This document shows, piece after piece, positions 18,784 to 27,930 of a stretch of 64,000 bases of DNA. The translations under genes were made by a program, and so were the position numbers. How positions within the stretch are numbered: the first letter of the stretch is position 1; every line of letters starts with the position of its first letter. The DNA comes from Longitalea arenae (lineage in GTDB: Bacteria; Bacteroidota; Bacteroidia; Chitinophagales; Chitinophagaceae), in NCBI RefSeq assembly GCF_016924755.1, contig NZ_JAFFJX010000004.1, positions 124,001 to 188,000 on the forward strand. Direction: 5' to 3'. The notes under the pieces were generated by a model. The model made no database searches. It was not told the DNA's origin and was given only the letters and a program-made list of their open reading frames with translations.

Positions 18784-19692
18784 TCATTTACCTATTTCTG
18801 CAAAGTAATTCGGGTAATCAGTTATAATGCCATCCACACCGTCGGCGATCAGGCGCTTCATTTTTTCTTTGTCGTTTACCGTCCATGGAACCAGCTTCAT
18901 GTTTTTGCTGTGGCAGAAATCGGCCATGGCTTTTGTCACCAGGTTGAATTCCGGGCTATAAATATGCGGGTAGAATCCGAGACTTTTGAAATTACTGTCG
19001 AGGTTCTTGCCCGTGGTCAGGTAGCCGATCACGACCTGCGGATACTTCTTGCGCACATATTGCAGGGGCCGTACATCAAATGATTGAATATAAAAGCGGT
19101 TACCAATATTCCGGCCTTTTACATCTTCCATTACCGCATCTACGACTTCGGCGGGTGGTGCATTGTATTTGAGGCTATCGAAGCGTATGGATGTTTTCAG
19201 TTCGATATTATAGATCGGCTTCGGCAGCTTATTTGCGGTCACATAAGCTTCTACAGAATCTATCAGCTCGCCCAGCAGGGGCAGGCCTACTTTTATTTTC
19301 TGTTGCTGCGGCCAGGCAGGAAAGGGTTTTGAACCAACATCAAATTTTTTGATGTCTTCATAATTCATCTGGTACCACACATATTTTTTAGCATCTGCTT
19401 TGGCTATTTCACTGCCATCGTTATAGAGTGTATGCGCAATGTTTGGAAAAGGATCATGCGAGATCAGCACTTTTTTATCTTTCGTAAGATATACATCCAC
19501 TTCAATACAATTGGCGCCCACTTCCACTGCTTTTTTCATAGACGGAATGGTATTCTCGGGCATTAAGCCGCGGGTGCCCCGATGCCCTTCCTTGTAAAAG
19601 GCAGGATAGTTTTCAGGCATGGAGAGCTTCCTGGAGGCGGTGCAGGCTGCCACACAGCCTGCGATCACAGATAATACGACAATACGTTTCAT
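18784..19692 (-). CDS. Glycerophosphodiester phosphodiesterase lipoprotein
   Basis: 302 residues with lipobox VAAC (Cys17). The TIM-barrel GDPD motifs are clear: GHRGTRGLMPENTIPSM with the first catalytic His, EVDVYLTKDKKVLISHDP with metal ligands and the second His, and NIELKTSI. The C-terminus LVPWTVNDKEKMKRLIADGVDGIITDYP is family-typical. It should release glycerol-3-phosphate and an alcohol from deacylated phospholipid headgroups in the periplasm. Its start codon overlaps the channel gene stop by one base, implying translational coupling with glycerol uptake. Confidence 0.93.
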   Translation of the reverse strand: MKRIVVLSVIAGCVAACTASRKLSMPENYPAFYKEGHRGTRGLMPENTIPSMKKAVEVGANCIEVDVYLTKDKKVLISHDPFPNIAHTLYNDGSEIAKADAKKYVWYQMNYEDIKKFDVGSKPFPAWPQQQKIKVGLPLLGELIDSVEAYVTANKLPKPIYNIELKTSIRFDSLKYNAPPAEVVDAVMEDVKGRNIGNRFYIQSFDVRPLQYVRKKYPQVVIGYLTTGKNLDSNFKSLGFYPHIYSPEFNLVTKAMADFCHSKNMKLVPWTVNDKEKMKRLIADGVDGIITDYPNYFAEIGK

Positions 19693-20438
19693 TATACGGT
19701 CTTATTTAAATAGTTCAGAAGCATGAATAACAAAGCTGCAATGATGGCGCCGATGATGGGACCAATAATAGGGATCCATGCATATTTCCAGTTGCTGCTG
19801 CCTTTATGTTTAATAGGTAATAAAGCATGTACGATCCGCGGGGCCAGGTCACGGGCGGGGTTAATGGCATAACCGGTTGTTCCACCCAGGGAAAGGCCAA
19901 TGGCCCAAACCAGGAAGGCAACGGGAATAGCCCCCAGTGAACCAAGCCCGATAGGCGATTGCGGATTCTTGATCTCTGCTTCTGTAAAATAGAACACCAC
20001 AAATATGAGCACGAAGGTGCCAATGATCTCGCTCAATAAGTTAAAGGTATTGTTCCTGATCGCTGGTCCGGTACTGAACACGGCCAGCACGGTATCAGGA
20101 TCGCTGGTCTGATTGAAATGATCTTTATAAATGCACCATGCCAGGAAGGCGCCCAACATAGCGCCCAGCACCTGCGCCAGGATGTACATGGGCACTTCAC
20201 TCCACTGAAATTTTTCTGCAATGGCCAGGCCTATGGAAACGGCCGGATTCAGGTGTGCGCCGCTGTAGGGGCCGGCAATAACAACGCCTACAAATACAGC
20301 CAGGGCCCAGCCGGTGGTGATCACCATCCAGCCACCGGCATTTCCTTTGGTTCCTTTCAGGATCACGTTTGCTACAACGCCTGTTCCCAGCAAGATCAAG
20401 AACATAGTGCCGATGAATTCGGCGGTAAATGGTGACAT
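19692..20438 (-). CDS. glpF: Glycerol facilitator / aquaglyceroporin
   Basis: 248 residues, about six membrane helices plus two half-helices. The first NPA is at 64-66 (HLNPAVSIG), the second at 193-195 as NPARD. The Asp after NPAR is characteristic of glycerol-conducting members rather than water-only channels. The frame opens at a TTG at 20444; the ATG two codons later (MSPFTAEFIGT) is the family start. The gene sits between the phosphodiesterase and glycerol kinase genes, consistent with glycerol import coupled to phosphorylation. Confidence 0.92.
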   Translation of the reverse strand: MSPFTAEFIGTMFLILLGTGVVANVILKGTKGNAGGWMVITTGWALAVFVGVVIAGPYSGAHLNPAVSIGLAIAEKFQWSEVPMYILAQVLGAMLGAFLAWCIYKDHFNQTSDPDTVLAVFSTGPAIRNNTFNLLSEIIGTFVLIFVVFYFTEAEIKNPQSPIGLGSLGAIPVAFLVWAIGLSLGGTTGYAINPARDLAPRIVHALLPIKHKGSSNWKYAWIPIIGPIIGAIIAALLFMLLNYLNKTV

Positions 20439-20494
20439 AAGCAATCTTTTTAGGTTAAACCCGCTATGTTTATTGTTTTAAGGTTCTCATTTTT

Positions 20495-20682
20495 GTTACC
20501 GGTTACCGGTTACCGGTTGCAAGTTTCAAGTTCCAGGTTCCTGGCTACAAGTTCCAGCTTGCCGTTATCAACCCCTGCAACTTGCATCCTGTAACCCGGA
20601 ACCGCGATTATCACATTATCACATTAGCCCATCAGCACATCAGCACATCAGCACATCAGCACATCAGCACATTAGCTAATTA
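20495..20682. repeat. Mixed 7-bp and 8-bp word array between glpK and glpF
   Basis: The section near glpF has GGTTACC words (20495-20518). Then come CAAGTTCCAGGTTC words with an inverted counterpart (CTGCAACTTGCATCCTGTAAC), and last five tandem CAGCACAT words. The array runs directly into the glpK stop codon at 20683. Confidence 0.8.
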
Positions 20683-22167
20683 TCACTCTTCCGCCCACGC
20701 TTTTGCCGCCCGGATCGCTTTCTGCCATCCCTTCGTCAACGCAATGGCATTGCCGCTTTCCGGTGAAAAGTTTTTATTGAGCTTCCATTGCTTTTTGATC
20801 TCATCCACATTTTTCCAGTAGCCTACGGCCAGTCCGGCCAGGTAAGCCGCACCAATGGCAGTGGTTTCCGTGATCTCAGGCCTTATAACGGTTGCCTGTA
20901 ACACATTGGCCTGGATCTGCAAGAGCAGGTCATTGGCGGTAGCGCCGCCATCGACCCGGAGTTCTTTAATGGGCGAACCTGCATCGGCCTGCATGGCGGT
21001 TAACACATCCATGGTCTGCAGCGTTATGCTTTCCAGGGCTGCGCGGGCAATATGGGCGGCTGTTGTACCTCTTGTGATACCTACGATGGTGCCGCGGGCA
21101 TGCTGATCCCAGTAGGGAGCGCCCAGTCCGGCAAAAGCGGGCACCAGGTATACGCCACCGTTATCAGGAACCTGTTTGGCCAGTTCTTCCACCTGGGAAG
21201 AATGGGTAATGATGCCGAGGCCATCGCGCAGCCATTGAACTACGGCGCCGCCGATAAAGATACTGCCTTCCAGGGCGTATTGCACTTTGCCATCGATCTG
21301 CCAGGCAATGGTTGTTACCAGGTTATTTTTTGATACGATCGGTTTGTCGCCGATATTCATCAACATAAAGCAACCGGTGCCATAGGTATTTTTCACCATG
21401 CCGGGTTCTGTGCACATTTGCCCGAACAGCGCCGCCTGCTGATCACCCGCAATCCCGGCAATAGGGATCTGCGCAGCCAGGATCTGTGCGTCGGTATGCC
21501 CGAACACTTCGCTCGACGAGCGTACTTCCGGTAACATGGATGCGGGCACATCCAGTAATTGCAGCAGCTCTTTATCCCATTGGCAGCTATGAATATTGAA
21601 AAGCATCGTGCGCGATGCATTGGTAATATCGGTTGCATGTACTTTACCGCCGGTCAGCTTCCATACCAGCCAGGTATCAATAGTACCAAAGGCCAGTTTT
21701 CCTGCTTCGGCTTTTTTGCGGGCGCCTGCAACATTGTCGAGGATCCACCGGATCTTGGTGCCGGAAAAATAAGCATCTACGATCAACCCGGTCTTTTCCT
21801 GTATGAGGTTACCCGATTGTATTTTGAGCTCATCGCAAAAGGCGGCGGTACGCCGGTCCTGCCATACAATGGCATTATGCACGGGAACGCCGGTCTCTTT
21901 ATCCCATACCACGGTTGTTTCGCGCTGGTTGGTAATGCCAATGGCAGCAATATCGGTTGCTTTCAATCCGGCCTTGCTTACCGCTTCCACGGCTACGGCC
22001 AGTTGGGTGCCCCAGATCTCCCCGGCATCATGTTCTACCCAACCGGGCTGCGGATATAACTGCGTGAATTCTTTCTGGGCGATAGAGATAATGGAACCTG
22101 CCTGATCGAAGATGATGGCGCGTGAACTGGTTGTTCCCTGGTCGAAAGACAAGATGTATTGAGGCAT
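20683..22167 (-). CDS. glpK: Glycerol kinase
   Basis: 494 residues, usual length for GlpK. It phosphorylates glycerol with ATP to sn-glycerol-3-phosphate in the cytoplasm. The FGGY-family ATPase fold is evident: phosphate-1 motif [15 protein letters not shown] (7-21), glycerol-site [12 protein letters not shown], the PGW segment [37 protein letters not shown] and [13 protein letters not shown]. The near-universal [12 protein letters not shown] closes the substrate site. It lies in the glycerol gene run, between the channel and an esterase. Confidence 0.96.
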   Translation of the reverse strand: MPQYILSFDQGTTSSRAIIFDQAGSIISIAQKEFTQLYPQPGWVEHDAGEIWGTQLAVAVEAVSKAGLKATDIAAIGITNQRETTVVWDKETGVPVHNAIVWQDRRTAAFCDELKIQSGNLIQEKTGLIVDAYFSGTKIRWILDNVAGARKKAEAGKLAFGTIDTWLVWKLTGGKVHATDITNASRTMLFNIHSCQWDKELLQLLDVPASMLPEVRSSSEVFGHTDAQILAAQIPIAGIAGDQQAALFGQMCTEPGMVKNTYGTGCFMLMNIGDKPIVSKNNLVTTIAWQIDGKVQYALEGSIFIGGAVVQWLRDGLGIITHSSQVEELAKQVPDNGGVYLVPAFAGLGAPYWDQHARGTIVGITRGTTAAHIARAALESITLQTMDVLTAMQADAGSPIKELRVDGGATANDLLLQIQANVLQATVIRPEITETTAIGAAYLAGLAVGYWKNVDEIKKQWKLNKNFSPESGNAIALTKGWQKAIRAAKAWAEE

Positions 22168-22223
22168 GTTTACTTCGTTATTATCGTTAGTTATTACATT
22201 TATGTAGATCGATCTAAAGTACG

Positions 22224-22306
22224 TGTTACAGGTTCCAGGTTTCAGGTTCCAGGTTGCAAGAGTAAAGAACCTGCATAAAAGGCCCTGTAACTTGTAACCT
22301 GTAGCT
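22224..22306. repeat. 7-bp CAGGTTN word array
   Basis: The glpK-proximal side has CAGGTTC/CAGGTTT words in tandem (22229-22258). The esterase-proximal side has inverted versions (CTGTAACTTGTAACCTGTAG). This is a stem-capable arrangement between the SGNH gene stop and the glpK start. Confidence 0.75.
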
Positions 22307-22339
22307 CCTGCCTATGTCCTCATGAACGGTATTGAACTT

Positions 22340-23014
22340 TTACAAATATGGTTTCAGCACAGCTGCCCAAACCCTGTACCCCTCTGCATTTAAATGCAGG
22401 CCATCCATGGTATAGCGTTTATCCAGCTTTTTGTCGGCATTGAGAAAATGCGGGTGCAGATCGATCACCGTGATGTTCTCTGCTGCCCCTATTTTCTTCA
22501 GCTCTGCATTTACATATGCAATATGTTCATCTTTGTTATAATGCTTTTTAAACTGGGTGAACTCGTTGTTAACGGGCAGGAGTGTATGAAAATAGATCTT
22601 TGTTTTGGGCGACTCCGCCTTGATCTGCCTGATGATGCGGCGGTAATTGTTCACGATCAGCGAATCGGGTATATTATGCTGAATATCGTTAATACCGATC
22701 AATATAAAAACTTTCGCAGGTTGCCCTTCTGTTATTTCTTTCAACCGTTCGAGCACGCCGTAGGTGATATCACCGCTGATGCCGCGGTTGCGTGCATGGT
22801 TGTTCTGTAATAATTCTGCCCAGTCGACGCCCTGCGTAATACTATTGCCCAGGAAGATGATATCTTTTGTTGAATTGGGATAGTTCTTGAACAATCCATA
22901 TCTCAGGGCATAAGCGGCCGGACGGATAGTGCTATCTACTTTGGCCTCCTGCGCCGATACCACCAGGCACATCATTAAGGTTCCTGTAACCAGTCCAATC
23001 ATCCGTTTTTTCAT
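22340..23014 (-). CDS. Secreted SGNH/GDSL-family hydrolase
   Basis: 224 residues, signal peptide 1-21 (VVSA-QE). All four SGNH blocks appear: GNSITQG (Ser nucleophile), GISGDI (Gly), IGINDIQ (Asn) and DGLHLN (Asp-x-x-His). The protein resembles carbohydrate or acyl esterases of the GDSL lipase type. Its position inside the glycerol run suggests it deacylates a lipid or acylglycerol so that glycerol can be taken up; that role is inference from context only. Confidence 0.85.
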   Translation of the reverse strand: MKKRMIGLVTGTLMMCLVVSAQEAKVDSTIRPAAYALRYGLFKNYPNSTKDIIFLGNSITQGVDWAELLQNNHARNRGISGDITYGVLERLKEITEGQPAKVFILIGINDIQHNIPDSLIVNNYRRIIRQIKAESPKTKIYFHTLLPVNNEFTQFKKHYNKDEHIAYVNAELKKIGAAENITVIDLHPHFLNADKKLDKRYTMDGLHLNAEGYRVWAAVLKPYL

Positions 23015-23029
23015 ATGTGCTATTGCAAA

Positions 23030-23105
23030 TTTTGAGATTTTTAGATTTTGGGATTTCTTTTGTTCAATCAGTTCCTGTTTTTACAAAATCCGAAAATCAG
23101 TGATT
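23030..23105. repeat. 8-bp GATTTTGN word array
   Basis: TTTTGAGATTTTTAGATTTTGGGATTT-like words are followed by inverted AAAATCCGAAAATCA. They fill the gap between the phosphoesterase stop (23132) and the esterase start (23014). Confidence 0.6.
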
Positions 23106-23131
23106 GCGATTCAACAAATATATTTGTTTTG

Positions 23132-24550
23132 TCAGGCGTTATAATCTGCCGTATATTTTTTCCCGAACCGGTCCGTAGCAACCACCTTCACGTTCTTTGA
23201 ACCGGCCGGAATAACCGCATTGAACAAGTGATCTGTTTTCTTTGGTTCGGCAAACCCGCGGGGTTTAGGCAATTGAGGGCCCTGATACAAGGCAACCGCC
23301 TGCAGATCGAAGCCTTTTTCCTGTTTCAAAGCATCGTATTTTACGCCATCTACCCAGCATTCCAGCTGCCAGGCCGGATCATAGTTCCATACATTCACCT
23401 GCAGCTTTTTACTGGCGGCATCTTCATCCTTTACGATCATGCTTAACTGGTGGCCGGCTTCTTTACCGGTAGACTGATAATACCAGCTCAACTCGGTTCC
23501 TTTTACCGAATACACGCCATAACCCGAGGGCGTACCGTCGCCACAAATGGGTCCGGTCCACCAGGCGCCGCAAACGGTACCATGGTTATGCTCAAATATA
23601 TCGTGTTTTATTACATTTCGATGGTAGTGGGTATGGCCCGACATGATATGCACATTACGGCCTTTTAACACCGCATATAATGCTTCATTGTTCTTTACTT
23701 CATTATGCACGGGGATGTGCACACAAACGATCACCAGGTGATCATTGGGCACGAAAGCCAGGTCCTTCTGCAACCAGGCCAGTTGTTCTTCGGAAATATA
23801 ACCGTCATATTCCCTGTCTTTACCCAGGTAACGCACATCATCCAGCACTACATAATGCACTTTGCCGCGGTTGAAGGAGTACCAGGTGGGACCATAATAT
23901 TGCTGAAAGGTATCATCTGACACCTCATCACCGCCCTTGTTATAATCCATATCGTGATTGCCGATACATTGAAAGAAAGGAATGCCCATTTTTTCAACGG
24001 CTGCATTGTAACTGGGAAATAATGCATGATTATCCCAAACAATATCGCCCACGGTAATACCATGCAGCAGGGCGCCATTGGCTGCCTGCACAAATTTTTG
24101 CACGTCTGGCACTGATTCGGCCATCATGCGGTTAACATCCTTTTCTGATTTTACCTGCGGATCGGCCCAGATAATGAACTGGTGATTGGTATCATCTACC
24201 GTCAGCGCTTCCAGTTCAAAGTCGATGCCTTTGCGTTTATTAAGATCTTTTACCAGGCGGTAATGGCGGGAAAGTCCTTTTTCATGGTTAAACGCATAAC
24301 CGGCAGGGGTAGATACGAAAATGGCCGTGGCATTGGGATGCAGTTCCATTTCATATTTTCCTGACCGATCGGTGCTTACCACCGAATATCCATCACTTAC
24401 CACTACGTCTTTCAGGCCTTTGCCTTTTGCTTTTACGGAACCCTTGATCTTCTTTCCGAGCGGAAGAAATGCTTTCGCCGGCGCCAAAGGGGTCAATGCC
24501 CATCCTGCAGTCAGCCAACCAAGCGAGGCAATGAATTTGCGTCTTTTCAT
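23132..24550 (-). CDS. Calcineurin-like phosphoesterase, three-domain secreted type
   Basis: 472 residues. The N-terminus MKRRKFIASLGWLTAGWAL has a twin-arginine-like motif and hydrophobic core, so export of a folded metalloenzyme is plausible. A beta-sandwich N-domain (about 35-115, VVSDGYSVVSTDRSGKYEM) precedes the phosphoesterase core. Its metal motifs read IWADPQVK, HGITVGDIVWD (a divergent GDxxD), IGNHDMD, CVHIPVH and SGHTHYH. A C-terminal beta domain (about 370-472) completes the architecture known as metallophosphatase N/C. The substrate is unknown; position beside glpD and a GDPD suggests phosphodiester or phosphate removal from glycerolipid products. Confidence 0.88.
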   Translation of the reverse strand: MKRRKFIASLGWLTAGWALTPLAPAKAFLPLGKKIKGSVKAKGKGLKDVVVSDGYSVVSTDRSGKYEMELHPNATAIFVSTPAGYAFNHEKGLSRHYRLVKDLNKRKGIDFELEALTVDDTNHQFIIWADPQVKSEKDVNRMMAESVPDVQKFVQAANGALLHGITVGDIVWDNHALFPSYNAAVEKMGIPFFQCIGNHDMDYNKGGDEVSDDTFQQYYGPTWYSFNRGKVHYVVLDDVRYLGKDREYDGYISEEQLAWLQKDLAFVPNDHLVIVCVHIPVHNEVKNNEALYAVLKGRNVHIMSGHTHYHRNVIKHDIFEHNHGTVCGAWWTGPICGDGTPSGYGVYSVKGTELSWYYQSTGKEAGHQLSMIVKDEDAASKKLQVNVWNYDPAWQLECWVDGVKYDALKQEKGFDLQAVALYQGPQLPKPRGFAEPKKTDHLFNAVIPAGSKNVKVVATDRFGKKYTADYNA

Positions 24551-24572
24551 TATACAGATTAGTTTTCAGTCG

Positions 24573-24846
24573 TGATTGGTCAATGGTCAATGGTCAATGG
24601 TGAATGGTCAATCCGCTCTGCGGGGATTACGCTTTCCATATTCCAGCATTCTTGTTTTTCGGCTACCAGAGACGCCATCATCACGGCGCTGGTTGCAAGC
24701 AGTGCAAGAATGGCCCGGACAAACGTTTGCGTTTTGCTTTCGACTTCGGCCTTTAGGGTTCAGCCTTTTGCTTTCAGCGCCTGTCCGCTTTTGGCGGATT
24801 CAGCGTTTTGCTTCAGCCTTCCGCTTTCAGCACATAGCCTTCCGCC
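24573..24846. repeat. 7-bp GGTCAAT array plus GCTTTCAGC-type words
   Basis: Five tandem GGTCAAT/GGTGAAT words (24578-24612) lie beside the phosphoesterase start. At 24736-24846 a second family (CCTTTTGCTTTCAGC, CCTTCCGCTTTCAGC) runs into and across the 3' end of glpD, so the last codons of glpD are written in repeat words. TCCGC-TTTTG-GCGGA forms a small hairpin near 24785. Confidence 0.65.
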
Positions 24847-26393
24847 AGCTTTGTAAACGAAGCGACCTGCTCCTTGATCCAGCGGTCATCTTTTTGTAAG
24901 ATCTTTGCGATAATAGCTGCCACCGGTTCCGCCATGCGAATGCTTTCGCGGGCATCCAGCAACAGGGCCCGGGTGCGGCGGCTTAATACATCTTCTACCG
25001 TGCGCGCCATTTCATGCTGCACCGCCCAAATGACCTGCGCCTCGTGGATCTGCAGGCTGGTACTCAGCCATTCATTTGAATGTCCGTTCATCAACGCTTT
25101 TACCTGTTCTTTATCACTGCCGTAAAAATACAGGGGATCGTTCTGGTTAACCGTGGCTACAGCCCCATGAATCGCCAGATTACGCGTAGCTGTTTTCTTA
25201 TGCGGCCATTGCAATTCCTGCTCGATGCGGTTCACCATATCTTCCCCCATTTTGCGGAAGGTGGTCCATTTACCGCCTAAGATCGTAAAGAGCTTCGAGG
25301 GTGTTACCATGATCTTATGGCTGCGCGAGATCTCTTTTGTTTTCTGGTTGCCCCCCTGTGGCGCAGCCAGGGGCCGTAAACCGGCAAACACACTCAGCAC
25401 ATCACTTCGTTTAGGCTGCTGCACAAAGTAGCGGGATGCGTTCTCCAGGATAAATGCAATTTCCTTTTCCAGGGCCTGGGGTTCCAGGGATGCTTCTTTC
25501 ACCGGCGTATCGGTGGTGCCCACGACCACCTTGCCATGCCAGGGCACGGCAAACAGCACACGTCCATCACTGGTAGCAGGGATCATGAGGGCATCGCTGC
25601 TGGGATAGAATTTTTTATCGAGCACCAGGTGAACACCCTGGCTGGCTGTAATACTTTTTGTACCGGTGGGGTTATCCATTTGCAGCACTTCATCAACAAA
25701 CACTCCCGTGGCATTGATCACGGCTTTGGCTTTACAAACCCAGGAACGGTTGGTTTCTACATCGGTGATCTTTGCACCTCCAATTTGCCCTTTGTCTTTC
25801 ACCAGACCCGTTACCTTCATATAATTAAGGGCCACGCCGCCCTGTTCAATGATCGTTTGCACCAGGTTAATGGCCAGGCGGCTGTCATCGAACTGACCGT
25901 CATGATAGAGCACACCGCCTACCAGGCCTTCAGATCTTATATTGGGCAATTTTGCCAATGCTTTGGCGCGCGGAATAAAAACAGAAGATCCCAGGCTCAG
26001 GCGGCCCGAGATCCAGTCGTATAATTTCAGACCGATGGTGTATTTCAGCCGGTCCCAGAATGTATAGATCGGAATAATAAAAGTCTGGTTCTTTACCAAA
26101 TGCGGAGCGTTACGCCATAAGAGGCCTCTTTCGATGCTGGCTTCTCTAACCAATTGAATATCACCTTGTGCCAGGTAGCGCACGCCACCATGTACCAGTT
26201 TGGTGCTGCGGCTGGATGTGCCTTTCGCAAAATCGGCCTGTTCTACCAGCAATACAGAGTATCCCCTGCTAACTGCTTCAAGCGCAATGCCTAAGCCGGT
26301 TGCCCCACCCCCAATGACGAGCAGGTCCCATACCTTTTGAACATCCAGTTGGTTGATCAGGGTATCACGGTGTTGTACGGTTTCCACTTCCAT
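24813..26393 (-). CDS. glpD: Aerobic glycerol-3-phosphate dehydrogenase
   Basis: 526 residues. It oxidises glycerol-3-phosphate to dihydroxyacetone phosphate with FAD, passing electrons to the quinone pool at the inner membrane face. The dinucleotide motif VIGGGATGLGIALEAVSRG is at about 26-45, and the GlpD signature GTSSRSTKLVHGGVRYL follows. VPWHGKVVVGTTDTP and GGKWTTFRKMGEDM are also family motifs. The C-terminal helical domain ends in repeat-derived codons (YVLKAEG). It is divergent from the DeoR-type regulator at 26883 and is probably controlled by it. Confidence 0.95.
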   Translation of the reverse strand: MEVETVQHRDTLINQLDVQKVWDLLVIGGGATGLGIALEAVSRGYSVLLVEQADFAKGTSSRSTKLVHGGVRYLAQGDIQLVREASIERGLLWRNAPHLVKNQTFIIPIYTFWDRLKYTIGLKLYDWISGRLSLGSSVFIPRAKALAKLPNIRSEGLVGGVLYHDGQFDDSRLAINLVQTIIEQGGVALNYMKVTGLVKDKGQIGGAKITDVETNRSWVCKAKAVINATGVFVDEVLQMDNPTGTKSITASQGVHLVLDKKFYPSSDALMIPATSDGRVLFAVPWHGKVVVGTTDTPVKEASLEPQALEKEIAFILENASRYFVQQPKRSDVLSVFAGLRPLAAPQGGNQKTKEISRSHKIMVTPSKLFTILGGKWTTFRKMGEDMVNRIEQELQWPHKKTATRNLAIHGAVATVNQNDPLYFYGSDKEQVKALMNGHSNEWLSTSLQIHEAQVIWAVQHEMARTVEDVLSRRTRALLLDARESIRMAEPVAAIIAKILQKDDRWIKEQVASFTKLAEGYVLKAEG

Positions 26394-26407
26394 TTTATAA
26401 CAGAAAC

Positions 26408-26490
26408 TTTCGTTTTATTTCAATTTTTTCTATTTGCAATATTAACGAAACAAATTGAAAGCACGAAGATAATATTTTGAAACTTTCAAA
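26408..26490. promoter_or_regulatory. Candidate operator region for the DeoR/GlpR-type repressor
   Basis: Upstream of glpD, TTTCGTT (26408-26414) is inverted as AACGAAA (26444-26450). A perfect TTTGAAA-C-TTTCAAA palindrome lies at 26476-26490. DeoR-family repressors often bind inverted TTCG-containing boxes, so these are reasonable operators for the regulator transcribed from 26883. Binding itself is inferred. Confidence 0.4.
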
Positions 26491-26549
26491 GGCCTGCCGC
26501 AGGTAGATCAATTCTTTCCTTTCGCCAGTTCATTTCCGGCGTATTTTGT

Positions 26550-26658
26550 TTAAAACTTCATCTCATAGCCATAATAAAGACGTTTGGTGTGAATGGCCGG
26601 TACTAGAGTGCACCCATTTAATATCCAGGTATCGCACCTGAGGCTGGACTGCATCGAA
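26550..26658 (-). pseudogene. Remnant of an outer-membrane beta-barrel protein C-terminus
   Basis: On the minus strand one frame reads FDAVQPQVRYLDIKWVHSSTG. After a shift of frame, IHTKRLYYGYEMKF follows and then TAA. The joined sequence looks like the last strands of a Bacteroidota porin-type barrel ending in an aromatic residue. Stop codons lie immediately upstream, so it is a decayed 3' fragment in the glpD-glpR gap. The call rests on appearance only. Confidence 0.35.
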
Positions 26659-26882
26659 TCAGATCCGGTAATCTATTGTTCTTTTCAACTGGTTTATTCC
26701 CGGATGTCTCATACATGCACGGGATATATACGGAATAAGTACGGAACATTACCGGAGATGACCTGAAGTAGACCCGGCCAAGGTGTGAAGCTGTACAGTA
26801 AGTTCCCTGGCAATCAAAGAAGTTTAAACTACCGTACATGTACAAGCATCTCACAATTTTCATTTAATTTGGTACATCAATT

Positions 26883-27650
26883 ATGATCTCACAAACTGAA
26901 CGCCACCAATTTATACTGAACAAACTGAGTAAGGAAAGTTTCGTGAACGTACTGGAGCTTTGTAAGGAGCTCGATGTTTCTTCCGTAACCATCCGAAAGG
27001 ATCTGAAACTGCTGGAGGATAAAAACCTGCTGTTCCGGACGCATGGCGGGGCTACGCTGAACAACCCTTACACGATTGACCGGCCGGTCAATGAAAAGGA
27101 GAAATTGCAATCAGCAGAAAAAATGAAGATCGGTTTTACCGCAGCGCAGCTGATCAGGGATAACGATTCCATTATTATTGCTTCGGGCACCACTGTACTG
27201 GCCCTGGCCAAGAATTTTCCGGCCAAACAAAATGTTACCGTCATTACCGCCTCGCTGCCCGTAGCGCAGGAATTGAATAAACATCCTGATATCGAGATCA
27301 TGCAACTGGGAGGCATCCTGCGAAAAAGTTCTTCTTCGGTGACCGGACCTTATGCGCAAAAGATCCTGACCGATTTCTTCTGCAGCAAATTATTCCTGGG
27401 TGTGGATGGTATTGACCTCGAGTTTGGCCTTACCACAACCAGTGTAATGGAAGCGCATCTGAACCGGCAAATGATCGATGTATCCCAAAAAGTGATCGTG
27501 CTCTCGGATTCCACAAAATTCGGCAAACGTGGTTTTGGCCGCATATGCGGACTGGAAGAAGTTGATCAGATCATTACCGACAGCGGCATCTCCGAACATT
27601 TTGTAGCCCAGTTTGAAAGCAGGGGGATTGAGGTCACTATTGTTAATTAG
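26883..27650 (+). CDS. DeoR-family transcriptional repressor, probable glycerol regulon regulator
   Basis: 255 residues. The N-terminal winged helix shows RHQFILNKLSKESFVNVLELCKELDVSSVTIRKDLKLLE, with the DeoR signature, followed by RTHGGA. The C-terminal domain has the phosphosugar-isomerase-like fold: IIIASGTTVLALA, ITASLPVAQEL, MQLGGILRKSSSSVTGP, FLGVDGIDLEFGLTT and VLSDSTKFGKRGF. Such proteins are relieved by a phosphorylated sugar or polyol. Divergence from glpD and proximity to glpK point to glycerol-3-phosphate as effector (inference). Its stop codon TAG is the first three bases of a word array. Confidence 0.9.
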   Translation: MISQTERHQFILNKLSKESFVNVLELCKELDVSSVTIRKDLKLLEDKNLLFRTHGGATLNNPYTIDRPVNEKEKLQSAEKMKIGFTAAQLIRDNDSIIIASGTTVLALAKNFPAKQNVTVITASLPVAQELNKHPDIEIMQLGGILRKSSSSVTGPYAQKILTDFFCSKLFLGVDGIDLEFGLTTTSVMEAHLNRQMIDVSQKVIVLSDSTKFGKRGFGRICGLEEVDQIITDSGISEHFVAQFESRGIEVTIVN

Positions 27651-27930
27651 CTGATGTGCTAATGTGCTAATTTGCTAGTGAAAACACAAATAGCTAATTT
27701 TCTAATGTGCTAATGAAAACACAATTAGCTGATGTGCTAATTAGCTAATGTGCTAATTAAAAACCAATACAGATGAATTAGCAAATCAGCACTTTGACAT
27801 TAGCACATCGACATTAGCACATCAGCACATTAGCACATCAGCACATTAGCACATCGACATCAGCACATCAGCACATCAGCATATTAGCACATCGACATTA
27901 GCACATCATCACATTAGCACATCAGCACAT
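27648..27930. repeat. Long 8-bp word array between convergent genes
   Basis: The array reads TAGCTGAT, GTGCTAAT, ATGTGCTA and so on up to ~27765, then switches to reverse-complement words (TTAGCACAT, CAGCACAT) to the end. GATGTGCTAATGTGCT (27653-27668) is exactly complementary to 27824-27839. The left end contains the GlpR-type stop (TAG) and the right end contains the ECF sigma stop (TGA). Confidence 0.9.

Noticed and set aside
26618-26863. 81-codon minus-strand frame upstream of glpD
   Set aside because: Amino-acid content is not protein-like, and the more convincing traces in other frames point to a decayed gene.
27648-27930. CRISPR-like appearance of the direct repeats
   Set aside because: Units are 8 bp with no unique spacers of 25-40 bp, and no cas gene is present anywhere in the window.
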